NCBI RefSeq assembly: GCF_023544445.1 | Contig: NZ_JALPVJ010000016.1 | Span: 166,269 to 230,268, forward strand | Length of the DNA stretch: 64,000 bases | Source: Actinoplanes sp. M2I2 | GTDB taxonomy: Bacteria > Actinomycetota > Actinomycetes > Mycobacteriales > Micromonosporaceae | Reading direction: 5' to 3' | In this document: piece after piece, positions 17,442 to 25,337 of the stretch | How the letters are laid out: the number at the start of each line of letters is the position of its first letter | How positions within the stretch are numbered: position 1 is the stretch's first letter | Made by a program: the position numbers and the translations under genes | The notes under the pieces: generated by a model | Told to the model about the DNA's origin: nothing | Seen by the model: only the letters and a program-made list of their open reading frames with translations | The model's database searches: none

Positions 17442-18464
17442 TCAGGTGTTGGCTCCCCGGGCGGCGACCCGCCAGCTGTCGACCTGGCTTCCACCGGAGA
17501 CGACCACGAGCTCCTCCACGAGGTTGACGGTGGTGCAGACGTGGTTCGGAGCCACCCGCAGGACATCGCCGCGCGCCGGTGTCCCGTCCGGGAACTCGAT
17601 GGTCGCGTGGTGCTCGGAGAGGGCGACGACGCGCGCGTCCGGCACGTCGGGCAGGCGGCCGAAACCGGTGGCCCAGGCCGGCCGGTCGGCTCCGAGGACC
17701 TTGCTGCCCGCGTCGACGATGGCGCGGTTCCCCGTACGGCTGACGACCGTCGCCGCCACGGTCAGGGCGACGTCGCCGAAAGCGCACGTGCCCAGTTCGA
17801 CCTGCTGGGCGTCGTTGAACACGTACACGCCGGGCCGGATCTCGTTGACCGGTCCGAGATCGGCCAGCCCCGCCGTCGGCGTGGAGCCGCCGCTGCGCAC
17901 CTCGGCGTGCGGGGAAGCGTCGGCGAGCGCACGGGCCTCGTCGGACGCGGCCGGCTCGCGCAGCCCCGGCCCGTAGCTGTGACCGGGGAAGGTGAAGACG
18001 CCGCGCACCCGGTGACCGAGCCGCTCGGCCGCACCGATGAGGGCCCCGGCCTCGGCCGGCTGCACACCGCTGCGGTGGTGGCCGCTGTCGACCTCGACCA
18101 GCACGTCGAGCGAGCCGACGGCCCGGGCCAGGGCTTCGGCACTCTCCACCGAGTCGACGCCGACCCGCAAGGCGACACGATCGGCCAGAGCGCGGAGGCG
18201 GCGGGCCCGCTCGGGCGAGGGCCAGATCGGGTACGCGATGAAGAGGTCGGTGACGCCGCCGTCGGCGAAGATCTCGGCCTCCCGGACCGTGGCGACGGTC
18301 AGACCGGCCGCGCCGTGCTCGATCTGACGACGGGCGATCTCGATGGTCTTGTGCGTCTTGGCGTGCGGGCGCAGCACGAGGCCGCGATCGGCGGCGCCGG
18401 CAGCCATGCGACGCACGTTGCGGTCCAGCACGTCGACGTCCACAGCCACGTAAGGGGTCTCCAC
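17442..18464 (-). CDS. D-threonine aldolase/D-serine dehydratase-like PLP enzyme
   Basis: 340 residues of the alanine-racemase-fold group that acts on D-amino acids. The PLP lysine is in LRPHAKTHKTIEIA near residue 35. The TIM barrel continues with VDSGHHRSGV and the C-terminal beta domain has NHVCTTVNL, whose His and Cys bind the divalent metal in D-threonine aldolase and eukaryotic-type D-serine dehydratase. Either cleavage of D-3-hydroxy amino acids or dehydration of D-serine is possible. The promoter region carries CCTAGG twice (about 18494-18508), which could be an operator. It reads leftward toward the GNAT gene, with 59 bases between. Confidence 0.85.
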   Translation of the reverse strand: METPYVAVDVDVLDRNVRRMAAGAADRGLVLRPHAKTHKTIEIARRQIEHGAAGLTVATVREAEIFADGGVTDLFIAYPIWPSPERARRLRALADRVALRVGVDSVESAEALARAVGSLDVLVEVDSGHHRSGVQPAEAGALIGAAERLGHRVRGVFTFPGHSYGPGLREPAASDEARALADASPHAEVRSGGSTPTAGLADLGPVNEIRPGVYVFNDAQQVELGTCAFGDVALTVAATVVSRTGNRAIVDAGSKVLGADRPAWATGFGRLPDVPDARVVALSEHHATIEFPDGTPARGDVLRVAPNHVCTTVNLVEELVVVSGGSQVDSWRVAARGANT

Positions 18465-18599
18465 GCGAGCATGATCGCAGCCCCTAAGCCATCCTAGGAA
18501 CCTAGGCTCAAGAACGGAGCCTCGGTTCCCGGCGGCGCCCTGGAGCAGGCGGTGGCTACGGCTTCGTTCGGCGGCAGCAGCGGCAGCGGCAGCAGCGGC

Positions 18600-19244
18600 C
18601 TAGGCTGCGGCCATCCCGGCCGGGTGGCGATCGCCCATCTCGGCGAAGACGGCCGCGTTGAGCCGGAAGGCCAGCTGCGACTCGGCGACGAGTTCGTCGA
18701 GCTCGGCCGGGCTGAACACGGACGGCAGGAGGTCGAGCCGCTCGCGGTACGCGGACTTGTAGGCCTTGGGGTCCGCGATCCCGGCGAAGCTGTAGAACGC
18801 GACGCCGCCCGACCCGAGCCCGTACGTCCGGGCGACCGACCGGCCGACTATGAGCCCGCCGCTGAGGTCGCCCAGGTAGCGGACGTAGTGATGGGCGATG
18901 AAATGCGCCGGCGAGGTGTGGCAGTGCTCCCGCAGCCGTTCCACGTAACGGAGCGTCGCGGGCAGGGGCTGCACCGCCGCGGACCCGAGGTGGGCCACGT
19001 CGGCCTCGAGCGACGGCACCCGATCGAGCGCCGGATCGGCGAAACCGGAGGCGATCACGTCGGTCCGCATCGAGGCGGCGGCCGCCTCGAGCTCGCGGTA
19101 GATGTGCAGGTATTGCGCGGTCAGCGCCGCGAAGCCCGGATAGGACACCTGCCCAGACATGAGCCGGGAGATGAAGCTGCGGGTCTCGGCCTCACGGTGC
19201 TCGGCCATGGTGGCGCGACGGATCCGGGTGGCGAACTCGGTCAT
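18600..19244 (-). CDS. Biliverdin-producing heme oxygenase
   Basis: 214 residues. The enzyme splits heme to biliverdin, CO and iron, mainly to obtain iron. The proximal histidine is in ATMAEHREAE near residue 17, and the distal helix has the flexible glycines of YLGDLSGG. Length and layout fit the bacterial HmuO type. I chose ATG 19244, which has AAAGG eight bases in front, over GTG 19253. The DtxR/IdeR box 25 bases upstream shows that expression is iron-repressed. A GGCAGC-rich microsatellite lies just past the stop. No heme transporter gene is adjacent. Confidence 0.92.
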   Translation of the reverse strand: MTEFATRIRRATMAEHREAETRSFISRLMSGQVSYPGFAALTAQYLHIYRELEAAAASMRTDVIASGFADPALDRVPSLEADVAHLGSAAVQPLPATLRYVERLREHCHTSPAHFIAHHYVRYLGDLSGGLIVGRSVARTYGLGSGGVAFYSFAGIADPKAYKSAYRERLDLLPSVFSPAELDELVAESQLAFRLNAAVFAEMGDRHPAGMAAA

Positions 19245-19268
19245 GGCCCACACCTTTCGAGCGACGTC

Positions 19269-19287
19269 TTAGGTCAGCCTCACCTAA
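19269..19287 (-). promoter_or_regulatory. DtxR/IdeR iron box
   Basis: TTAGGTGAGGCTGACCTAA on the minus strand, a 19-bp palindrome that matches the TTAGGTTAGGCTAACCTAA consensus at 17 positions. It lies upstream of the heme oxygenase start. Confidence 0.88.
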
Positions 19288-19370
19288 AAGGCCGCCCCAA
19301 AGCAAGATCACCAGGGCCTTGACATTCGCCGCGCGGACCGGCGGCACGGCCGAGACCCCGGAGCTGCCGG

Positions 19371-19525
19371 GAGAGGAGCGCGCCGCGAGCGGCCGGAGAG
19401 GAGCGCGCCGCGAGCGGCCGGGAGAGGAGCGCGCCGCGAGCGGCCGGGAGAGGAGCCCGCCGCGAGCGGCCGGGAGAGGAGCCCGCCGCGAGCGGCCGGG
19501 AGAGGAGCGCGCCGCGAGCGGCCGG
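19371..19525. repeat. Six 26-bp tandem repeats, each able to form a hairpin
   Basis: Units starting GAGAGGAGC and ending GCGGCCGG begin at 19371, 19396, 19422, 19448, 19474 and 19500; the first is 25 bp. They differ only at one or two positions (GCGCGCC or GCCCGCC). Each holds GCCGC-GA-GCGGC, a short hairpin. The array lies between the iron box of the heme oxygenase gene and the 3' end of the PepSY gene. It encodes nothing gene-like. Confidence 0.9.
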
Positions 19526-19562
19526 GCGTACCGGACCCGGCCGCCGGCGACAGTGCCCGCGA

Positions 19563-20160
19563 TCAGTCGTCGTCGCCGTGCCGGCCGTGGTCGCCCCGGC
19601 CACCATGCCGATCGTCGTCACCCCCGCGGCCCCGGTCATCACGGCCGCGATCGTCGTCACGGCCCCGGTCATCGCGGCCCCGGTCATCGCGGCCTCGGTC
19701 ATCGTCGCGGTCGTGGTCGGTGACGGCGCCGGTCCTGCGGTCGATGTCGAGGTCGTGCTCGACGCCGTTGAAGATCACTTCGACCTCCCAGATGGCCCGG
19801 CCGTGTTCGGTCTCCGCCTCGATCTTGGTGACCCGCCCGCCGCCGACCGTGGCCAGCGCCCTGGCCCGCGCCTGCTCGGCCGGGAACGAGACCGCGGCAG
19901 TACCGGCGGCGCTGCCGAGCCCCGTCGACGCCGAGCCGCTGCCGCGCGGCGTCGGTGTGACCGAGCCGGGCTCGGCCGTCCGGAACGGCGACGGCGACGC
20001 CGACGCCGACGCCGACGAGGATGGCGACGAGGAGAAGCTGGGGTCGTCCGACGGGGTCGTCCGACGGGGTCGAGCTGTCGGCGGCGGCCAGCGCCGTTCC
20101 CGCGACACCGAAGACCGCGGCCGCACCGACCGCGGCAGCGAGGGCATACGAGCGCTTCAT
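19563..20160 (-). pseudogene. PepSY-domain secreted protein, frameshifted by a 13-bp duplication
   Basis: ATG 20160 with a GGAGG site opens a clear signal peptide (MKRSYALAAAVGAA, then GTALAAADSSTPSDDP). The frame then leaves the gene, while another frame carries the rest: a Ser-rich linker, a PepSY domain (FPAEQARARALATVGG, VTKIEAETEHGRAIWEVEV, HDLDIDRRTGAV) and a tail of Asp, Arg, Gly and His. The break is exactly a tandem duplication of GGGGTCGTCCGAC (plus strand, 20040-20052 and 20053-20065). Without one copy the gene is 585 bases and reads through as 194 residues. It follows the two-component system genes on the same strand, so it probably belongs to that operon as a surface sensor or target. 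The state could be a pseudogene, a reversible switch or an assembly error. Confidence 0.8.
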
Positions 20161-20246
20161 GACTTTCCTCCAGGTTGTCGGTTGTTGACCCCTGGAGACT
20201 CTCCCGTTCCGGGATAGCGGCGCGCTGCATGATCGATAAGGCCGGG

Positions 20247-21515
20247 TTAAGGCCGGCCGAGCCGCATCGTCACGACCGAGCCGTTCTCGCTGCCGGTGAT
20301 CTCCAGCTGCCCACCCGCCGTCTGGGCCGCCCGCCGGGCGATGTCCAGGCCCAGGCCGGTCGAGTCGCCGCCGCTCACCCCGCGGCGGATCAGACCGGCC
20401 GGCATCCCGGGCCCGCGGTCGGCGATCGTCAGGACCGCGCCGCCGGGCGCCGCTTCCAGCCGTACGGAGAAGGGGGTCCGGTCGGGGGTGTGGGCGAAGA
20501 CGTTGCCGAGGAGAGCGTCGATCGCGGCGCCCAGCTCGTCGGCCGACACCGCGACCGGCTGCGGCCCGGGCCCCCGGTCGACGGTCATCTCGCGCCCGGT
20601 GTCCTCGGCCAGCACTGCCCAGAACGCCGCCCGGTCGGCCACCACCGCGGCGGCGTCGCAGCCGGCCGGCTCGGCATCGGCGTCCGTGCGGCGCCGGGCC
20701 TGCTGGATCAGCCCGCTCACGGCCCGTTCCAGGGCGTCGGCGGCCGCGCTGAGCCGGGCGCTCTCCTCGGGGTCGCGCAGGCCCTCGGCTTCGAGGCGCA
20801 GGGCGGTCAGCGGCGTCCGCAGCCGGTGGGACAGGTCGGCGACCTGTTCCCGTTCGGCGCGCAGCAGCTCCTGGATACGGCCGGCCAGGTGATTGAGCGC
20901 CCCGGCGACCTCGCGGACCTCCCGGGGCCCCTCGGGGGATGCCCGCGCGGTGAGCTCGGCGCCGGCGAGCCGGTGGGAGACGTCCGAGAGGTCGGTGATG
21001 GGCCGCACGATCGTACGGGCGAGCCGGTCGGCCACCAGGACGCCGAGCGCCACCAGCAGCGCGCCCAGCCCGAAGAGCACCAGCCAGGACCGGGTGACGC
21101 CGGCGCTGCCCTCGGCGGGCGAGACGACCGTACGGATGACCGCCGGCCCGTCGGGGCGGCCCTGCACCGCCACGACGATCTCCCGGCCGCCGCCCGAGGC
21201 GACGGTGAGGCTCTGGCCCAGGCCGGCCAACCGCACCGCGGGCGTCCGGGGTGCGGCCGTGCCCAGCACCGTGTCGCCCGGCAGGAAGACGGTGATCGGG
21301 CGCCCGGTGGTGGCGGCCAGCTGCTCGACCGTGACCCTCAGATCGGCCGGTTCGGCCGTGCCGACCTGCGGCACGATGCTCTGGATGTCGGCGGTCGCGC
21401 GCACGGTCGCCCGGTCCTGCGCCACCTGCCGGACGAGCAACGCGAGCGGCACCAGGAAGGCGATCATCATGAGGCTGGTGGTGGCCAGCACGAGCAGGGT
21501 GAGACGGCTCCTCAC
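20247..21515 (-). CDS. Two-component sensor histidine kinase
   Basis: 422 residues. GTG 21515 overlaps the stop of the response regulator gene (GTGA). A first membrane helix (about residues 4-26), an extracytoplasmic domain of about 110 residues, a second helix near 140-165 and a HAMP region lead to the H-box DLSHRLRTPLTAL with the phosphorylated histidine. The ATPase part has the N-box NVFAHTP, G1 GPGMPAGL and G2 TGLGLDIARR. The kinase phosphorylates its partner regulator in response to an envelope signal. The PepSY gene that follows 86 bases later may modulate it; this is inferred from position and from known PepSY/two-component pairs. Confidence 0.93.
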   Translation of the reverse strand: MRSRLTLLVLATTSLMMIAFLVPLALLVRQVAQDRATVRATADIQSIVPQVGTAEPADLRVTVEQLAATTGRPITVFLPGDTVLGTAAPRTPAVRLAGLGQSLTVASGGGREIVVAVQGRPDGPAVIRTVVSPAEGSAGVTRSWLVLFGLGALLVALGVLVADRLARTIVRPITDLSDVSHRLAGAELTARASPEGPREVREVAGALNHLAGRIQELLRAEREQVADLSHRLRTPLTALRLEAEGLRDPEESARLSAAADALERAVSGLIQQARRRTDADAEPAGCDAAAVVADRAAFWAVLAEDTGREMTVDRGPGPQPVAVSADELGAAIDALLGNVFAHTPDRTPFSVRLEAAPGGAVLTIADRGPGMPAGLIRRGVSGGDSTGLGLDIARRAAQTAGGQLEITGSENGSVVTMRLGRP

Positions 21516-22201
21516 GGCTGCGGCTCCGGCGCGCCCAGCCGCACCCCGACGCCGCGGACGGTGTGCAGGTAACGGGGCGCGGTGGCACTCTCCCCCAGTT
21601 TGCGGCGCAGCCACGAGAGGTGCACGTCGACCGTCTTGTCGGCGCCGCCGTACGGGATCTGCCACACCTCGGTGAGCAGTTCGCGCTTGGTGACCACGTG
21701 CCCGGCCCGGGTGGCCAGGTGGTGCAGCAGGTCGAACTCGCGCGGCGTCAGCTCGACGCTCTCGCCGGCCAGCCGCACCTGCCGGGCCGCCGGGTCGATC
21801 GTCAGCTCGCCCACGGTGATCGACGGATCGGCCGGCGGGGTCGCGCCACGGCGCAGGACGGCCCGGATCCGCGACTCGAGCTGCGCCGCCGTGAACGGCT
21901 TGACCACGTAGTCGTCGGCACCCGCGTCGAGCACCCGGACGATCTCGGCCTCGTCGTCGCGCGCGGTCGCCACGATCACCGCCACCTGGCTGACCGCCCG
22001 CAGCATGCGCAGCACCTCCCGGCCGTCCAGATCGGGCAGCCCCAGGTCCAGGACGACGAGGTCCGGCCGGTCGGTGAGGGCGGCCCGCACTCCGTCCATG
22101 GCCGTCGCCACCGAGGCGACGGCGTGGCCGCGCTCCTTGAGCGCCCGCAGCAGCGGGGTGCGGATGGTCGCGTCGTCCTCGATCAGCAACAGCCGGGCCA
22201 T
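21512..22201 (-). CDS. OmpR-family response regulator
   Basis: 229 residues. The receiver domain has the acidic pocket at the N-terminus (LLIEDD), the phospho-acceptor Asp in VVLDLGLPDLDG near residue 52 and the KPF lysine near residue 101. The C-terminal winged helix of the OmpR/PhoB type includes VELTPREFDLLHHLA and the recognition helix region DKTVDVHLSWLRRKLG. It is the first gene of a leftward operon with the kinase and the PepSY gene. The short divergent region up to 22304, with CTTAACCGTCCTTTAG and CCTTAGCTG elements, probably holds its own target sites. Confidence 0.93.
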   Translation of the reverse strand: MARLLLIEDDATIRTPLLRALKERGHAVASVATAMDGVRAALTDRPDLVVLDLGLPDLDGREVLRMLRAVSQVAVIVATARDDEAEIVRVLDAGADDYVVKPFTAAQLESRIRAVLRRGATPPADPSITVGELTIDPAARQVRLAGESVELTPREFDLLHHLATRAGHVVTKRELLTEVWQIPYGGADKTVDVHLSWLRRKLGESATAPRYLHTVRGVGVRLGAPEPQP

Positions 22202-22303
22202 TGGCCGAGGGTAGTCGCCCGGGCCGCCCCGGCCTGCGGTCTTAACCGTCCTTTAGCGCGCGGGCGGGACAGCCTTAGCTGTCGGTGCGGCATAGTTCGG
22301 TTC

Positions 22304-22795
22304 ATGCCGTCCGTGAAGCCGCCGCGTCCCGTCGTCGTCGCCGCCGGGTGGCTGGCCGCCGCCCTGGTCGCGACGCTGGCCGGCCTGGGCGGGATCCGCC
22401 TGGTGGGCGACAGCCTGACGGGTACGCCGGGTGGGGTGCGTAGCGCGGAGGACGTGGAGCGGGCGTTGGCGGCCGCCCCCGTGCCGTCAGCGCCTACGTC
22501 GGCGCCCCCGTCGGCGGCGGCCTCCTCCTCCCCTGCGGCGGCGCGCGGCACGCAAGCCGTGTTCGCCGGTGCGGGCGGCACCGCGACAGTGCGCTGCCGG
22601 CCCGGCGACCAGGCGTATCTGGACAGCTGGTCCCCGGCGCCGGGCTATCGGGTGCACGATTACGACCGGGGGCCGGACGACGAGGTGAGGGTCCGCTTCG
22701 AGGGCCCGGACGGCCGGGCCGAGTTCAGGTTCCACTGCGCCGGCGGCGTGCCGCAGCGTGAACAGCGGCGGGGCGGCAGCGATGACGACGATTGA
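22304..22795 (+). CDS. Membrane-anchored hypothetical protein
   Basis: 163 residues: one hydrophobic segment near the N-terminus (VVVAAGWLAAALVATLAGL), an Ala/Pro/Ser linker of about 45 residues, then a small extracellular domain with two cysteines (VRCRPG and FHCAGG) that could form a disulfide, and an acidic C-terminus. No named domain is known to me. CATAGT at 22291-22296, eight bases before the ATG, could be the -10 box of a leaderless message. Divergence from the response-regulator gene by 102 bases makes it a likely target of that two-component system. Confidence 0.65.
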   Translation: MPSVKPPRPVVVAAGWLAAALVATLAGLGGIRLVGDSLTGTPGGVRSAEDVERALAAAPVPSAPTSAPPSAAASSSPAAARGTQAVFAGAGGTATVRCRPGDQAYLDSWSPAPGYRVHDYDRGPDDEVRVRFEGPDGRAEFRFHCAGGVPQREQRRGGSDDDD

Positions 22796-22804
22796 CCGTC
22801 GTCA
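22783..22804 (+). terminator. Hairpin overlapping the stop codon
   Basis: Perfect 8-bp stem TGACGACG (22783-22790) with CGTCGTCA (22797-22804), loop ATTGAC that contains the stop codon of the membrane-anchored protein. Confidence 0.5.
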
Positions 22805-22880
22805 ATAGGCTGTGCGGCGTTCATCCCACGGCCAGCGGCGCCCAGCAGGCTTCGCGGGGAGCGACCCTCGAGGAGGATTC

Positions 22881-24038
22881 ATGGACCGACGTTCCCTGCT
22901 GCGCGCCACCGTCGCCGGAGCCGGTGGACTCGCGCTGCCGTTCACGGCCTGGCCCGCGGCGTACGCGGCTCCGGCACAGAACGCGACCGGGCCCTACGGA
23001 GCACTGCAATCGGCCGACGCCAACGGCATCCGGTTGCCGGCCGGCTTCACCAGCCAGGTGGTGGCGCGTTCGCGGCAGGCCGTGCCCGGCACGTCGTACG
23101 TCTGGCACGACGCCCCCGACGGCGGCGCGGTCATCCCGAACGGCACCGGCTGGATCTACGTCTCGAACTCCGAGGTGTCCTCGTCGGCCGGCGGCGGCGC
23201 GTCGCGGATCGTCTTCAACGCGAGCGGTCAGGTGACCGGGGCGTCCCGGATCCTCAGCGGCACCAACCAGAACTGCGCCGGCGGAAAAACGCCGTGGAAC
23301 ACGTGGCTGTCGTGCGAGGAGGTCAGCCTGGGGCGGGTCTACGAGACCTATCCGCTGGGTGGGACGGCTGTGGTGCGACCCGCGATGGGCCGGTTCAAGC
23401 ACGAGGCGGCCGCGGCCGACCCCGTACGCCAGGTCGTCTACCTGACCGAGGACGAGACCGACGGCAAGTTCTACCGGTTCATCCCGACCACCTGGGGCAA
23501 CCTCTCGGCCGGGCGGCTGCAGGTGTTCCGCGCGGGCAGCGCCACGTCGGGATCGTTCACCTGGGCCGACGTCCCCGACCCGGACGGCTCGCCGACCGCC
23601 ACCCGCAACCAGGTGTCGGGGGCCAAGTCGTTCAACGGCGGGGAGGGCTGCCACTACGCGAACAACACCGTCTGGTTCACGACCAAGGGTGACAACCGGG
23701 TCTGGCAGGTCAACCTCGCGAACAACACCTACGAGCTGGCGTACGACGACAGCCTGGTCAGCTCGGGCACGGCTCCGCTGACCGGGGTCGACAACGTCAC
23801 CGGCACGGCGTCGGGTGACCTCTACGTCGCCGAGGACGGCGGCACGATGGACATCTGCCTGATCACGCCGGACGACAAGATCTCGGTCTTCCTGCGGGTC
23901 ACCGGACAGGGCTCATCGGAGATCACCGGACCGGCCTTCACGCCGGCCGGCAACCGGCTCTATTTCTCGTCGCAGCGCGGCACCTCCGGAGCGTCCTCCG
24001 GCGGTATCACGTACTGCGTGACCGGGCCGTTCCGCTAG
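22881..24038 (+). CDS. PhoX-like (DUF839) Tat-exported protein
   Basis: 385 residues; ATG 22881 behind GAGGAGG. The leader MDRRSLLRATVAGAGG has the twin-arginine pattern, so the protein is exported folded. The mature part matches the alkaline phosphatase PhoX/DUF839 propeller: CAGGKTPWNTWLSCEE with the metal-linked cysteine and glutamates, FKHEAAAADP, YLTEDETDGKFYRF, and later NGGEGCHYANNTVWFTTK and DNVTGTASGDLYVAEDGG. PhoX enzymes use iron and calcium. The length is shorter than classic PhoX, so a phosphatase role is likely but not certain. It overlaps the convergent small membrane protein gene by four bases. Confidence 0.82.
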   Translation: MDRRSLLRATVAGAGGLALPFTAWPAAYAAPAQNATGPYGALQSADANGIRLPAGFTSQVVARSRQAVPGTSYVWHDAPDGGAVIPNGTGWIYVSNSEVSSSAGGGASRIVFNASGQVTGASRILSGTNQNCAGGKTPWNTWLSCEEVSLGRVYETYPLGGTAVVRPAMGRFKHEAAAADPVRQVVYLTEDETDGKFYRFIPTTWGNLSAGRLQVFRAGSATSGSFTWADVPDPDGSPTATRNQVSGAKSFNGGEGCHYANNTVWFTTKGDNRVWQVNLANNTYELAYDDSLVSSGTAPLTGVDNVTGTASGDLYVAEDGGTMDICLITPDDKISVFLRVTGQGSSEITGPAFTPAGNRLYFSSQRGTSGASSGGITYCVTGPFR

Positions 24039-24289
24039 GATTTTCGAGCGTCCAGCACGGCGGTCACCGCCGCGACGGTGACGATCGCGCAGGTCAGTGC
24101 GACGCCGCGGGCGCCCCAGGCGACCATGGCCACCGAGAGCAGGCCCCAGACGACACCGGCGGTCACCAGCACGGTGATCAGCACCGGACGGGGCCAGCGG
24201 GGCCAGGGCGCGCGGGTCAGCGCGGGGTAATCCGTGGTCAGCCGGGCGACGATGTCGTCGAATTCCCTGCGCTTGTCCTCGGTGCTCAT
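24035..24289 (-). CDS. Small two-helix membrane protein
   Basis: 84 residues. An amphipathic, charged N-terminus (MSTEDKRREFDDIVARLTTD) is followed by two membrane helices and a short basic end. ATG 24289 lies nine bases after GGGAGG; the upstream TTG at 24298 is too near that site. The layout resembles the DUF3040 group of actinobacterial membrane proteins, but I cannot confirm the family. Function unknown. Confidence 0.65.
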   Translation of the reverse strand: MSTEDKRREFDDIVARLTTDYPALTRAPWPRWPRPVLITVLVTAGVVWGLLSVAMVAWGARGVALTCAIVTVAAVTAVLDARKS

Positions 24290-24427
24290 CCCGATCAACC
24301 TCCCAGTGGGGCACGAAGGCCTTCCGATCGCACTGTACGTCGCGAAGATGTCCCCGGGTTCGAAAGATCTTCACGAAATTTCTGTGAAGACGTCATCCGG
24401 GGACGTCTCCGCCGGTTCCGGGGCCGC

Positions 24428-25234
24428 CTACCAGTTCGCGAAAACCCTGGCCTGGCCGCCGGAACCGTCCTGATAAGGGATCAGCCCGACCGTCAGCGTC
24501 GCGCCGTACGGCGGGACACGATCGAGGTGGGCGACGTTCTCCACGCCGTAGCGGTCGGCGCCGGTGAGCGCCAGATGGGTCTCGAAGCCGGTCGAATTGC
24601 CCGGGTCGATGCTGAGCGTGTCCACGCCGAGGCAGCGGATGCGGCGCTTGGTGAGCAACCACTCGCAGGCCTCGACGCTGAAGCCCGGGAAATGCAGTCC
24701 GCCCTGGGCGTCGGCGCCCCGGTAGGCGTCCACATCCCCGGCCTTCGCGGCCCAGCCGCTGTGCATCAGGACGGCGGCGTCGCGCGGGATCCGGTCGTAC
24801 CGCCGCTCGTAGGCCACCAGGTCGGCGACGGTGACCGTGGTGTCGGGCTCGCGGGCGGCCCGCCGGGCGATGTCGACGACCACGGCCGGGCTGATCAGCT
24901 CGGCCAGAGCCAGCTCGGTCGACGTGCGGCCGCCGGCGGTGAAGTGCGCCGGCGCGTCCACGTGCGTCCCGAAGTGCTCGAGGATCGACCATTCCTGCAT
25001 GTAGTAACCGTCGTCGGGAATCGACGTCACCGTGCGGCGGGACGGCTCCTCCCCCGGCTCGAACGCGGGGAACGACGGGGTCACCGGATGGGTCAGGTCC
25101 TGCAGACCGGTCCTGCGGGCCGGACGGCCGGCGGCCTGCGCGGGGGCGGCCGCGGGCAGCGCCACCGCGGCCGCCGCTGTTGTGGCCGCCGCCCCGAACA
25201 GAAGTGAACGACGAGTGACTTTGTCGATGCACAT
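24428..25234 (-). CDS. Cyclase-family (kynurenine formamidase-like) hydrolase, exported
   Basis: 268 residues. The N-terminus KVTRRSLLFGAAATTAAAA is a twin-arginine signal. The mature domain carries the hallmark EHFGTHVDAPAHF (HxGTHxDxPxHF), whose histidines and aspartate bind metal in the cyclase/kynurenine formamidase family, together with GWAAKAGDVDAY and LGVDTLSIDPGN. The family hydrolyses amide or lactone bonds; the substrate outside the cell is unknown. The gene stands alone, divergent from the DrrA-type gene at 25338, with a common promoter region of about 100 bases. Confidence 0.85.
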   Translation of the reverse strand: MCIDKVTRRSLLFGAAATTAAAAVALPAAAPAQAAGRPARRTGLQDLTHPVTPSFPAFEPGEEPSRRTVTSIPDDGYYMQEWSILEHFGTHVDAPAHFTAGGRTSTELALAELISPAVVVDIARRAAREPDTTVTVADLVAYERRYDRIPRDAAVLMHSGWAAKAGDVDAYRGADAQGGLHFPGFSVEACEWLLTKRRIRCLGVDTLSIDPGNSTGFETHLALTGADRYGVENVAHLDRVPPYGATLTVGLIPYQDGSGGQARVFANW

Positions 25235-25337
25235 GGGGGCAATCTAGCGCCGCGAAGGGGCGAACGGGGGCTTCGAGCCCCGGGAAATGTCGTACCCTCC
25301 CGCGAAGATGTGGCTACGCCCAACGGAGGGACAAGCC

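Noticed and set aside
15418..17976. Plus-strand ORF of 852 codons
   Set aside because: It runs antisense through the iminopeptidase, GNAT and aldolase-like genes, whose motifs are clear; a high-GC shadow.
19371..19525. CRISPR array
   Set aside because: The units touch each other without spacers and no cas gene is near; they are plain tandem repeats.
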